64,000 nt of DNA, from contig CABIXN010000003.1 of assembly GCA_902362715.1 (NCBI GenBank), positions 63,306 to 127,305 on the forward strand, written 5' to 3'. Position 1 is the first letter of the stretch, and the number at the start of each line of letters is the position of its first letter. The stretch comes from Lachnospiraceae bacterium (lineage in GTDB: Bacteria > Bacillota > Clostridia > Lachnospirales > Lachnospiraceae). Below, one piece after another: positions 16,341 to 25,467 of the stretch. Both the position numbers and the translations under genes were made by a program. The notes beneath the pieces were generated by a model. That model was not told the origin of the DNA and ran no database searches. It worked only from the letters and a program-made list of their open reading frames with translations.

Positions 16341-17785
16341 TGAAATTTTATGAGGAAACAGATTTGTACAGGGAAAGGATACTGTTTATAACAGAAACCG
16401 GGGAGCATCTGACCTATCAGGAAAGCTATGATCTGGCGGATGAGATGCTGAAGGGAATACCGTCCAGAACTATTGCTTTTTTATTTTGCAGCAATCAGCT
16501 GGAAGCTGTCAGTGCATATCTTGGGATGCTGCGCAGGGGAATTGTGCCGGTTCTGTTAGATAAAGATCTGCCGCCGGAGCAGATCAGAGAGATGATGAAA
16601 ATTTATGAGCCGGAAATCTGTATTTATCCGGCAGCCGAAAAAAATAAAATGCCAAAGGGACATATTTTGTGGGAAAATGCAGCATATCTCACAGTCAGAA
16701 CCGGGGAGAGGCGCTGCCAGATGTATCCTGAACTGGGGCTGCTGCTGCCAACCTCCGGCAGCACCGGAAGTCCAAAGCTTGTGCGGCTTAGCTATGAAAA
16801 TCTGCAGAGTAATGCACTGTCTATTGCCGGATATCTGAATCTTACAAAAGATGACCGGCCGGTGACAAATCTGCCTATGCAGTATACTTATGGACTGTCT
16901 GTAATTAACAGCCATGTGCTAAAAGGTGCATCTATACTGCTGACAACAGGAACGGTATTTGAAGAGCGTTTTTGGAAGCTGGTAAAGGAGCAGAGAGCCA
17001 CGGCTCTGGCCGGTGTGCCTCATACATATGAAATGCTGAAACGGCTGCGGCTGGATGCCATGGAACTGCCGGATTTAAAAGTACTGACCCAGGCCGGAGG
17101 CAGGCTGTCGGGAACCCTTCAGCAGTATTTTGCCTCCTGGACCAGAAAAAAAGGAATAAAGTTTTTTATTATGTACGGCCAGACGGAAGCCACTGCCCGG
17201 ATGTCCTACCTTCCCTGGGAAAAAAATCTGGAAAAGCCCGGGAGTATTGGGATTGCGGTTCCCGGGGGCCGTCTGGAGCTTCAGGATGAGGAAGGAATGG
17301 TGATCGAAGCGCCGGAAACAGAAGGAGAGCTGATCTATTATGGGCCAAATGTTTCTTTGGGATATGCCGGGGGGCGCAAAGATCTGTCAAGAGGTGATGA
17401 GCAAAGAGGCAGGCTTGCTACAGGAGATCTGGCAAAACGGGATGCAGAAGGGTTTTATTATATTACCGGAAGAAAGAAACGATTTTTAAAGATATTTGGA
17501 AAACGCATCAGTCTTGATATGCTGGAAAAGATGCTGGCCTGCCGGTATCCGGACAGTGTGGCAGCCTGTACGGGAACCGATGAGAAAATCTGCATTTATA
17601 TAGAAGATAAAAGCCCAGCTGCTCCCGGTGAGATTGCAGGCTTTCTTTCAGAACAGACAAGATTGCACCAATCAGCGTTTCTGGTAAGGAAAATTCCACA
17701 GATTCCAAGAAACAGCGCAGGAAAAATACAGTACACACAGCTTTTATTACGGGATATCCACGGAAAATCTCGGGGAAACAGTTGA
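16337..17785 (+). CDS. AMP-dependent acyl-CoA/acyl-ACP synthetase
   Basis: A 482-residue ANL-superfamily adenylating enzyme. It has the P-loop-like motif TSGSTGSPK (139-147), IMYGQTEATARMSY (A5-type), and TGDLAKRDAEGFYYITGRKKRFLKIFGKRISL leading into a short C-terminal lid with a likely catalytic Lys in PRNSAGKIQY. It activates a carboxylic acid as acyl-AMP and transfers it to a thiol, here probably the operon's own carrier protein. The start overlaps the previous stop (ATGA), with GGAGG just upstream. It is the last gene of the operon. Confidence 0.88.
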   Translation: MMKFYEETDLYRERILFITETGEHLTYQESYDLADEMLKGIPSRTIAFLFCSNQLEAVSAYLGMLRRGIVPVLLDKDLPPEQIREMMKIYEPEICIYPAAEKNKMPKGHILWENAAYLTVRTGERRCQMYPELGLLLPTSGSTGSPKLVRLSYENLQSNALSIAGYLNLTKDDRPVTNLPMQYTYGLSVINSHVLKGASILLTTGTVFEERFWKLVKEQRATALAGVPHTYEMLKRLRLDAMELPDLKVLTQAGGRLSGTLQQYFASWTRKKGIKFFIMYGQTEATARMSYLPWEKNLEKPGSIGIAVPGGRLELQDEEGMVIEAPETEGELIYYGPNVSLGYAGGRKDLSRGDEQRGRLATGDLAKRDAEGFYYITGRKKRFLKIFGKRISLDMLEKMLACRYPDSVAACTGTDEKICIYIEDKSPAAPGEIAGFLSEQTRLHQSAFLVRKIPQIPRNSAGKIQYTQLLLRDIHGKSRGNS

Positions 17786-17810
17786 GAAAACAGTCTTTTT
17801 CGTATATAAT
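17782..17810 (+). promoter_or_regulatory. Sigma-A promoter for gltX
   Basis: TTGAGA (17782-17787), 17 bp, TATAAT (17805-17810). The -35 box overlaps the stop codon of the AMP-ligase gene. Confidence 0.6.
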
Positions 17811-17869
17811 AGCCGGAGTAAAAGAAAAACATAAATAAAATGAAAAGATAAAAGAAAAGAGGCCAGATA

Positions 17870-19318
17870 ATGACAAAAGTCAGAACCAGATTTGCACCAA
17901 GTCCTACAGGGAGAATGCATGTAGGGAATCTTCGGACTGCATTATATACGTATTTGATTGCAAAACATGAAGGCGGAGAGTTTGTTTTAAGAATTGAAGA
18001 TACCGATCAGGAGCGTTTTATGGATGAGGCTCTTGATATTATATATCGCACCATGAAAAAGACTGGGCTGATTCACGATGAAGGGCCGGATAAAGACGGC
18101 GGTTACGGTCCTTATGTGCAGAGTGAGCGCTGTGCATCCGGACTTTATATGGAATATGCCAAAATGCTCATTGAAAAAGGAGAGGCTTATTACTGCTTCT
18201 GCGATAAAGAGCGTCTGGAATCTTTAAAACAGACCATCGGAGATAAGGAAATCAGTGTTTACGATAAGCACTGCCTGCATCTGTCAAAAGAGGAAGTGGA
18301 GGCAAACCTTGCCGAAGGCAGGCCTTTTGTGATTCGTGCCAATGTTCCCAACGAAGGTGAGACAACCTTTCATGATGAAATTTACGGGGATATTACACAG
18401 CCAAATTCTGAACTGGACGATATGATTCTCATAAAATCTGACGGATATCCTACTTACAACTTTGCCAATGTAGTGGATGACCATCTGATGAAAATTACTC
18501 ATGTAGTCCGGGGAAATGAGTATCTGTCGTCAGCACCGAAATACACCAGACTGTATCAGGCTTTTGGCTGGGAAGAGCCAAAGTATATCCACTGTCCGCT
18601 GATTACCAATGAAGAGCATCAGAAACTCAGCAAGCGGTGCGGGCATTCTTCCTATGAAGACCTCATTGAGCAGGGATTTCTCACGGAAGCTGTGGTAAAT
18701 TTTGTGGCTCTTCTTGGATGGAGTCCTTCTGATAATCAGGAGATTTTCTCTATGGAAGAGCTGATACAAAAATTTGATTACCATCATATCAGCAAATCAC
18801 CTGCGGTTTTTGATATGACGAAACTGAAATGGATGAACGGCGAGTATTTAAAAGCCATGGATTTTGATACTTTTTATGAGATGGCAGAGCCGTATATCCG
18901 GAAGGCAGTTAAAAAAGATTATGATCTTAAGAAAATTGCCCAGATGGTGAAAACCAGAATTGAAACATTTCCGGAGATTGGTGAACATATTGATTTCTTT
19001 GATACACTTCCGGATTATGATATCTCCATGTATACACACAAGAAAATGAAAACAAATGCGGAGACATCATTAGAAGTTTTGACAGAGGTTCTGCCGAAAC
19101 TGAAAAATCAGGAGGACTACAGCAACGATGCCCTGTATCAGATGCTGAAAGAGTATATTACAGAAAAAGGATACAAAAACGGCTATGTGATGTGGCCTGT
19201 CCGCACGGCTGTTTCCGGAAAACAGATGACTCCGGGAGGAGCTACAGAACTGATGGAGGTACTGGGAAAAGAGGAATCTGTTGCACGTATTGAAAAGGCA
19301 ATTGAAATGTTGAAATAA
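17870..19318 (+). CDS. gltX: Glutamyl-tRNA synthetase
   Basis: A 482-residue class I synthetase. The HIGH-type motif is [18 protein letters not shown] near the N-terminus, and the KMSKS-type motif is KLSKR in [14 protein letters not shown]. Length and order match bacterial GltX. It charges tRNA-Glu and, in many Firmicutes lacking GlnRS, also tRNA-Gln for later transamidation. It has its own promoter, so it is probably not part of the LuxE-LuxC operon upstream. Confidence 0.96.
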   Translation: MTKVRTRFAPSPTGRMHVGNLRTALYTYLIAKHEGGEFVLRIEDTDQERFMDEALDIIYRTMKKTGLIHDEGPDKDGGYGPYVQSERCASGLYMEYAKMLIEKGEAYYCFCDKERLESLKQTIGDKEISVYDKHCLHLSKEEVEANLAEGRPFVIRANVPNEGETTFHDEIYGDITQPNSELDDMILIKSDGYPTYNFANVVDDHLMKITHVVRGNEYLSSAPKYTRLYQAFGWEEPKYIHCPLITNEEHQKLSKRCGHSSYEDLIEQGFLTEAVVNFVALLGWSPSDNQEIFSMEELIQKFDYHHISKSPAVFDMTKLKWMNGEYLKAMDFDTFYEMAEPYIRKAVKKDYDLKKIAQMVKTRIETFPEIGEHIDFFDTLPDYDISMYTHKKMKTNAETSLEVLTEVLPKLKNQEDYSNDALYQMLKEYITEKGYKNGYVMWPVRTAVSGKQMTPGGATELMEVLGKEESVARIEKAIEMLK

Positions 19319-19539
19319 GTTCAAGAAGGTAAGAGAGCCGATTTATAATAATTCAGGGCTGTTTGCAGACTTTGGAAGTTTTCTGAAAATACAGAGGAAA
19401 GACTGTTACCGGGAAAACTTGTGCCAGAGGTGTTGCAATAGCCCTTTTTTCATGCCCGAAAATCAGTATAATAAGAATGATTCCATTAGAATATTCAGAC
19501 ACAAGATCTGGTATTGTGAAATGAGACTGATTTCAAAAG

Positions 19540-19590
19540 ACACAATATATGGTTTTGGGTATTGTAATCAAATACCATATGTTGTACAAT
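19540..19590 (+). promoter_or_regulatory. nrdDG promoter with two NrdR-like boxes
   Basis: ACACAATATATGGTTT (19540-19555) and AATACCATATGTTGTA (19571-19586) resemble NrdR boxes and start exactly 31 bp apart, the classical spacing for cooperative NrdR binding. A promoter TTGTAA (19563-19568)-16 bp-TACAAT (19585-19590) lies under them, so binding would block RNA polymerase. nrdR itself is not in the window. The rest of the 330-bp gap from 19319 shows no gene. Confidence 0.6.
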
Positions 19591-19648
19591 GTCAGCAGAC
19601 ATAAAAAAATAAGATCTATATATAGTATAACAGAAACAGGAGACGGGC

Positions 19649-21829
19649 ATGAAAATCATAAAGAGAAGTGGAACAGAAGTCCAGTTTGATCTGGATAAAA
19701 TTACAGCGGCGGTGATCAAAGCAAACAGCTCTGTGCCGGATAATGAAAAAATGAGCAAAGAACAGATTGCAGTTATTTCTGCAAATATGCGGACCATCTG
19801 TGAGGGAATGAACCGTGCGCTCAGCGTGGAGGAAATTCAGGATTTTGTTGAAAATCAGATTATGAATCAGCGGGCATTTTCCGTGGCAAGAAATTATATT
19901 ACATATCGTTATAAAAGAGCACTGGTGCGTAAAACAAATTCTACTGATGAACAGATTTTAAGTCTTCTGGAATTTGATAATGAGGAAGTAAAACAGGAAA
20001 ATTCAAATAAAAATCCGGCAGTTAACAGTGTTCAGAGAGATTACATGGCAGGGGAGGTAAGCAAGGATATTACCAAGCGTTTTCTGCTTCCGCCTGAAAT
20101 CGTAGAAGCCCATGAGCAGGGGCTGATTCATTTCCATGACGCAGACTATTTTGCACAGCATATGCACAACTGCTGTCTGATCAATCTGGAAGATATGCTT
20201 CAGAATGGAACGGTAATCAGTGAGACTATGATTGAGAAACCTCACAGTTTTTCAACAGCCTGCAATGTTGCTACTCAGGCAATTGCGCAGATTGCAAGTT
20301 CTCAGTATGGCGGCCAGAGCATTTCCCTGGCGCAGCTGGTTCCTTTTGTACAGGTAAGCCGTGAAAAATTCCGGAAAGAGGTTGCGGCTAATTTTGCAGA
20401 GGCCGGCATTGATGCTGATCAGGATACCATTAATCAGGTAGCTGAAATGCGTGTCAGAAAAGAAGTTCAGCAGGGCGTTCAGATGATTCAGTATCAGGTT
20501 ATTACATTGATGACAACCAATGGACAGGCGCCCTTTATCACAATTTTTATGTATCTGAACGAAGTAGAAGACGGCCAGCTGAAAGATGATCTGGCAATGG
20601 TAACTGAGGAAGTATTAAAACAGCGGATGCAGGGAATTAAAAATGAAAAGGGAGTTTACATAACACCTGCATTTCCAAAGCTGATTTACGTACTGGAAGA
20701 GGATAATATTAAAGAGGGAAGCAAATATTATTATCTGACGAAACTGGCGGCAGAATGTACTGCAAAACGGATGGTGCCGGATTATATTTCAGAAAAGGTA
20801 ATGCTTCAGAATAAAGTAGATAAAAACGGAGAGGGACACTGCTATACCTGTATGGGATGCCGTTCCTTCCTGACCCCCTATGTGGATCCGGAAACAAACA
20901 AACCGAAATACTACGGAAGATTTAATCAGGGTGTTGTGACCATTAACCTGGTAGATGCAGCCTGCTCTTCCGGAAAAGATATGGAAAAATTCTGGAAAAT
21001 CTTTGATGAAAGACTGGAATTGTGTTATAAAGCTCTAATGTGCCGTCACCGCCGTCTGGAGGGAACGCCTTCGGATGTGGCTCCGATTTTATGGCAGCAC
21101 GGAGCGCTGGCCAGACTGAAAAAAGGTGAGACCATTGATGAGCTTTTACATGGCGGATATTCCACCATTTCTCTTGGATATGCAGGATTGTGCGAGTGTG
21201 TCAGATATATGACAGGAAAATCCCACACGGATCCCGCCGCAACACCATTTGCACTGGAAGTGATGCAGCATATGAATGATGCCTGCGCGAAATGGAAAGC
21301 AGAACAGAACGTGGATTTCAGTCTTTATGGAACGCCATTGGAGTCTACAACATATAAGTTTTCAAAATGTCTGCAGAAACGTTTTGGTATCATTCCGGAT
21401 GTGACAGACAGAAACTATATTACAAACAGTTATCATGTACATGTAACGGAAGAAATTGACGCTTTTGATAAGCTGAAATTTGAAGCGCAGTTCCAGAAAC
21501 TGTCTCCGGGGGGAGCCATCAGTTATGTGGAAGTGCCTAATATGCAGGACAACCTGGAAGCGGTTCTGTCTGTTATGAAATATATCTATGATAATATCAT
21601 GTATGCAGAATTAAATACAAAGAGCGATTTCTGCCAGGAATGCGGGTACAGCGGAGAGATTCAGATTATTTCTGATGAGCACAATAAGCTGGTATGGGAA
21701 TGCCCGAACTGCGGCAACCGGGATCAGGACAAAATGAATGTGGCCAGAAGAACCTGCGGTTATATTGGCACACAGTTCTGGAACCAGGGACGTACCCAGG
21801 AAATTAAAGAAAGGGTTCTGCATCTGTAG
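19649..21829 (+). CDS. nrdD: Anaerobic ribonucleoside-triphosphate reductase
   Basis: A 726-residue class III reductase. It has an N-terminal ATP-cone (MKIIKRSGTEVQFDLDKI...), a glycyl-radical core, a C-terminal zinc site (CQECGYSGEI...CPNCGNRD) and the radical loop RRTCGYIGTQFW with the likely glycyl radical at G704. It reduces ribonucleotides to deoxyribonucleotides for DNA synthesis without oxygen and needs the activase encoded next. GGAGA precedes the ATG. Confidence 0.97.
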   Translation: MKIIKRSGTEVQFDLDKITAAVIKANSSVPDNEKMSKEQIAVISANMRTICEGMNRALSVEEIQDFVENQIMNQRAFSVARNYITYRYKRALVRKTNSTDEQILSLLEFDNEEVKQENSNKNPAVNSVQRDYMAGEVSKDITKRFLLPPEIVEAHEQGLIHFHDADYFAQHMHNCCLINLEDMLQNGTVISETMIEKPHSFSTACNVATQAIAQIASSQYGGQSISLAQLVPFVQVSREKFRKEVAANFAEAGIDADQDTINQVAEMRVRKEVQQGVQMIQYQVITLMTTNGQAPFITIFMYLNEVEDGQLKDDLAMVTEEVLKQRMQGIKNEKGVYITPAFPKLIYVLEEDNIKEGSKYYYLTKLAAECTAKRMVPDYISEKVMLQNKVDKNGEGHCYTCMGCRSFLTPYVDPETNKPKYYGRFNQGVVTINLVDAACSSGKDMEKFWKIFDERLELCYKALMCRHRRLEGTPSDVAPILWQHGALARLKKGETIDELLHGGYSTISLGYAGLCECVRYMTGKSHTDPAATPFALEVMQHMNDACAKWKAEQNVDFSLYGTPLESTTYKFSKCLQKRFGIIPDVTDRNYITNSYHVHVTEEIDAFDKLKFEAQFQKLSPGGAISYVEVPNMQDNLEAVLSVMKYIYDNIMYAELNTKSDFCQECGYSGEIQIISDEHNKLVWECPNCGNRDQDKMNVARRTCGYIGTQFWNQGRTQEIKERVLHL

Positions 21830-21849
21830 GCCGGAAGGCGGGGGATACT

Positions 21850-22386
21850 ATGAACTATGCGGCGATAAAAAAATGTGATATTGCAAATGGACCGGGGGTG
21901 CGGGTTACTCTGTTTGTCTCAGGCTGTACCCATCACTGCAGGGAATGTTTTCAGCCGGAAACCTGGGATTTTAAGTATGGAAACCGGTTTGATGAGACCG
22001 TGGAACAGGGAATTTTAGAGGCTCTTGCTCCGGATTATATCCAGGGACTGACATTGCTTGGGGGAGAACCCTTTGAGCCGGCGAATCAAAGAGCGCTGGT
22101 ACCTTTTTTGCACAAAGTGCGGGAGCGGTATCCGGATAAGGATATCTGGTGTTTCAGCGGATATGTTTTAGAAGAGCTTACCGGTATGCAGGAAGGAACC
22201 GGACGGGCCAGATGTGAGGTGACAGATGAGATGCTGTCTTTGATTGATGTGCTGGTAGACGGAGAATTTGAGCTGGAACAAAAAGACATCAGTCTGCAGT
22301 TTCGGGGCTCATCTAACCAGCGTTTGATTCAGGTAAAGGAAAGCCTTGAAAAGAAAGAGATTATCTGGTGGTCCGGCGGGAAATAG
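21850..22386 (+). CDS. nrdG: Anaerobic ribonucleotide reductase activating protein
   Basis: A 178-residue radical-SAM activase with the CxxxCxxC cluster motif SGCTHHCRECFQPETWDF and LTLLGGEPFEP. It generates the glycyl radical on NrdD using SAM and a [4Fe-4S] cluster. It is 20 bp downstream of nrdD in the same operon. The length is typical. Confidence 0.96.
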   Translation: MNYAAIKKCDIANGPGVRVTLFVSGCTHHCRECFQPETWDFKYGNRFDETVEQGILEALAPDYIQGLTLLGGEPFEPANQRALVPFLHKVRERYPDKDIWCFSGYVLEELTGMQEGTGRARCEVTDEMLSLIDVLVDGEFELEQKDISLQFRGSSNQRLIQVKESLEKKEIIWWSGGK

Positions 22387-22424
22387 AGAAGAGAGTTTTA
22401 ATTTTATAAGAAACTATAATTACA

Positions 22425-22465
22425 GCAAAGCAGCGCCTTCGTTCAGGTAACGGGCGCTGCTTTGC
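22425..22465. terminator. Bidirectional terminator between nrdG and proC
   Basis: A perfect 13-bp stem: GCAAAGCAGCGCC (22425-22437) with GGCGCTGCTTTGC (22453-22465). It lies between convergent genes. No long T tract follows. Confidence 0.6.
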
Positions 22466-22515
22466 TGCGTGAAAGAAATGAGGCAGTAGTTATTCATTTA
22501 TCTTAATATCTGAAT

Positions 22516-23349
22516 TTAACCAATTTTTCCAAGCTCTGTATTTTTCTGATAGGCATCTGTAATGGCTTCAATGGCTGCGGAACGAAAACCGTTTCTTTCC
22601 AGAGCGGAAACCCCTGCAATGGTGGAGCCTTTGGGAGAGCAGACGGCATCCTTTAATTCTCCGGGGTGCCGTCCTGTTTCCAATACCATAGCGGCTGCCC
22701 CCAAAACAGCCTGGGCAGCATAAGTAAGCGCCTGATGCCGGCTTAAACCGGTGAGAACAGCTCCGTCAGCCAGTGCTTCAATAAACAGATAAGCAAAAGC
22801 CGGAACACATCCGCTGACGGTTGTGAAAGCGTCCATCATTGTTTCAGAAAGCCGCTCAATTCTGCCGGCTCGAAACAGCACCAGTTCAAGATCCGCAAGA
22901 ATATCTTCGGATACTTCGGGACCGAAAGCCATGGCAAGCATTCCTTTTCCAATGGCAGCCGGTGTATTTGGCATAATCCGCACAAAGGGCAGCCGGCGGC
23001 ATGCTCCATCCAGCTTTTGCCGAAGGGTTTCAATGGTCAGACCGGCAGCAATAGAGATCAGCACTTTTTCCTTCCCGGTTTCGCACTGCCGGTTTAGATA
23101 TGGTGAAATTTCATGGAGAACATCTCCTATGATCTGTGGTTTTACACATAAAAAAATAAAATCTCCCAGCCCGGCGGCATCTGCATTTGTGGCGGCAGTC
23201 TGACATCCTGTTTCTCTGGCCAGACTAGAGGCTTTGGCCAGGTCGTAATCTGTAATATAAATCTGTTGTGGATTTAACGCCCGGCTGGCGGCACGGATTA
23301 AAGCGCTCCCCATATTTCCGGACCCGATAAAAGCTATTTTCTTATTCAT
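22516..23349 (-). CDS. proC: Pyrroline-5-carboxylate reductase
   Basis: A 277-residue protein with an N-terminal Rossmann motif KIAFIGSGNMGSALI, the family signature VRIMPNTPAAIGKGM, and a C-terminal helical domain (VLETGRHPGELKDAVCSPKGSTIAGV, which includes the DxVxSPGGTT-type proline-family motif). It catalyses the last step of proline synthesis with NAD(P)H. It is monocistronic. Confidence 0.95.
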   Translation of the reverse strand: MNKKIAFIGSGNMGSALIRAASRALNPQQIYITDYDLAKASSLARETGCQTAATNADAAGLGDFIFLCVKPQIIGDVLHEISPYLNRQCETGKEKVLISIAAGLTIETLRQKLDGACRRLPFVRIMPNTPAAIGKGMLAMAFGPEVSEDILADLELVLFRAGRIERLSETMMDAFTTVSGCVPAFAYLFIEALADGAVLTGLSRHQALTYAAQAVLGAAAMVLETGRHPGELKDAVCSPKGSTIAGVSALERNGFRSAAIEAITDAYQKNTELGKIG

Positions 23350-23583
23350 TTCCTGTGGTCCTCCTATTTTTCTTTCATTGTAAATCCCGTACCTGAAAAT
23401 GAAAATTAAAGTTTTTTTTGTATAATTATAAAAAATTTTAACTGGTTGTAATATATAGCAAAGGCGATATAAGAAATTGAAAAATGCATTAAAATCTTCT
23501 TTTCATCACAAAAAAAGTATTTGAATGGAGCTGGGGAAAACGGAATGGTAACATGGCCTTGACAACAAAAGGAGGGAAAGGGG

Positions 23584-24813
23584 ATGGATATGATAAAAGA
23601 GCTGATACTGCGCAGGCGTTGTAGAAAAGAAAACAAAGAAAATAATGAGATACCGAAAGGCTGCAAAAAGGCAGTCAGCGGGGAGGCTTTTTTGTTTTTG
23701 GGGGGCATTGGGATTTTGTTTTTGTTTCTGGGGATTCACATGGGAGCTATTCATATGTTTAATACATTAATGAATACGGCATATCAGCTTTTGCTGGATA
23801 CGGTATTTTACGTAATGGCAATTGCTGTTTTATCGGGAGCTGTCTCGGCGCTGTTTTCTGAGTTTGGGGTTATTTCTCTTCTGAATAAAGGACTCTCTCC
23901 CCTTATGAAACCGATTTACGGACTGCCAGGGGCCAGCGCAGTAGGCATATTAACCACTTATCTGTCGGATAATCCGGCTGTGCTGACGCTTAAGGCAGAT
24001 GAAAATTTTCCGGAGTATTTTCAGAAAAAACATCTGCCGGCCCTGGTAAATCTTGGGACATCTTTTGGAATGGGCATGATTGTAACTACCTTTATGATTG
24101 GGATTGCATCTCCCTCTGGCGAGAGTTTTCTTCTGCCGGCAGTGATCGGAAATGCCGGTGGAATTGCAGGCAGTATTGTCAGTACACGTCTGATACTGTT
24201 TCTTTCTTATAAGGAGTATGGGAGAGGAAAGCCTCAGGGAAAATCCTTGAAACCGGAGTCCGAATCTGCCGTTTTGTATCGAAAAGTACGTGAGGGAGGC
24301 GTGGGAGCAAGGTTTATGGATGCCCTGTTAGCCGGAGGAAAGTCAGGGGTGCAGATGGGAATCAGCATCATACCGGGAGTACTGATTATTTGCACGCTGG
24401 TCCTGATGCTGGCAAATGGTGCTCCGGAAGGGGGATACACAGGAGGAGCCTATGAAGGAGTCGCAATTCTGCCATGGATTGGGAAAAAACTGGATTTTAT
24501 ATTGATGCCGTTATTCGGATTTACCAGTCCGGAGGGGATTACCGTTCCCATTACGGCATTGGGAGCAGCGGGAGCTGCTATTAGTCTGGTGCCCAATCTT
24601 GTGAATCTGGGACTGGCATCCGGACATGATGTGGCGGTATTTACAGCGATGTGTATCTGCTGGGGAGGTTTTTTAAGCACTCACGCAGCTATGATGGATA
24701 CTTTTGGATGCCGGCGGATGACCGGAAAGGCGATTGCCTGTCATACAGCAGGCGGTCTGTGTGCGGGTATTCTGGCAAACTGGCTGTATCAGCTTGTATC
24801 AGTTTTGATGTAA
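23584..24813 (+). CDS. Nucleoside-recognition (Gate) domain membrane protein, CD0519/CD1768-like
   Basis: A 409-residue protein with about eight to ten membrane helices and the Gly/Pro-rich gate segments typical of nucleoside-recognition domain proteins (GLPGASAVGILTTYLSDNPAV; TSPEGITVPITALGAAGAAISLVPN). These are related to SpoIIIAE/SpmA/SpmB-like and FeoB gate regions. The substrate is unknown. The start has AGGAGG and a second G-rich stretch just upstream. It is divergent from proC. Confidence 0.7.
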   Translation: MDMIKELILRRRCRKENKENNEIPKGCKKAVSGEAFLFLGGIGILFLFLGIHMGAIHMFNTLMNTAYQLLLDTVFYVMAIAVLSGAVSALFSEFGVISLLNKGLSPLMKPIYGLPGASAVGILTTYLSDNPAVLTLKADENFPEYFQKKHLPALVNLGTSFGMGMIVTTFMIGIASPSGESFLLPAVIGNAGGIAGSIVSTRLILFLSYKEYGRGKPQGKSLKPESESAVLYRKVREGGVGARFMDALLAGGKSGVQMGISIIPGVLIICTLVLMLANGAPEGGYTGGAYEGVAILPWIGKKLDFILMPLFGFTSPEGITVPITALGAAGAAISLVPNLVNLGLASGHDVAVFTAMCICWGGFLSTHAAMMDTFGCRRMTGKAIACHTAGGLCAGILANWLYQLVSVLM

Positions 24814-24943
24814 ATTAGGAAAAATAAGGATTAAAAATTATTTAAAATCACTAAAGTAAAATTGAATATGCATGTTGAAGCCAGGATGTTATGCTGATAT
24901 CAGTAAAACATGTTTTCAAAAAAGTTCGAAGGAGGAGAATACT

Positions 24944-25447
24944 ATGGACATTGAAAAATACCTTGACGCGTTCCCAAAGGAAAGAGAATTAAGAAAGAAA
25001 AATATTGAAACGGTTATGGCTTATATGACCTATAGCGGAGATGAGAGATTAAACCGCTGGAAATTATTTACAGAGGACGGACAGGGGGGCTATACAGGTC
25101 CTGCAAAAGATTATCCGGCACCTGAATTTATTGAGTGGGGAGTTCCGGGGCATGAGGGGTTAAAAATGAGTGATGCATGGAACAGCAAATGGTTTGAAGA
25201 CGGGGTTTATACAGATATGCATCTGCTCCTTTCTGACGATCCCAACTATATAGTTGTATCAGCACTGGGAACGTTTCAGTTAAAATTTCCGGCGTATGAG
25301 GAAAAAAAGTATCAGAATTATTTCTTCCATGTTTTCGAAATGGAAGATGGACTGATTAAACGGTATCATGAACATATGAATTTTTGTCAGATGTATCATA
25401 CCATCGGGATTGAACTGCCGGAAGTGGAGTTTCCGCACGGTATTTAA
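24944..25447 (+). CDS. PhzA/PhzB-like small NTF2-fold protein
   Basis: A 167-residue NTF2-fold protein. The opening RELRKKNIETVMAYMTYSGDERLNRWKLFTEDGQGG closely follows the phenazine biosynthesis proteins PhzA/PhzB, and the end YFFHVFEMEDGLIKRYHEHMNFCQ fits too. PhzB-type proteins act as small acid/base enzymes in condensation reactions; no phenazine genes are present here, so the substrate is unknown. I chose ATG 24944 because AAGGAGG lies about 9 bases upstream, not the in-frame start at 24872. It is the first gene of an operon with a GPH symporter and a second PhzB-like protein. Confidence 0.8.
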   Translation: MDIEKYLDAFPKERELRKKNIETVMAYMTYSGDERLNRWKLFTEDGQGGYTGPAKDYPAPEFIEWGVPGHEGLKMSDAWNSKWFEDGVYTDMHLLLSDDPNYIVVSALGTFQLKFPAYEEKKYQNYFFHVFEMEDGLIKRYHEHMNFCQMYHTIGIELPEVEFPHGI

Positions 25448-25467
25448 AAAATTGGGGGGATAAAGCA

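Noticed and set aside
17786..17869. T-box leader before gltX
   Set aside because: Only 60-odd bases lie between promoter and start codon, too short for a T-box, and no T-box sequence was seen.
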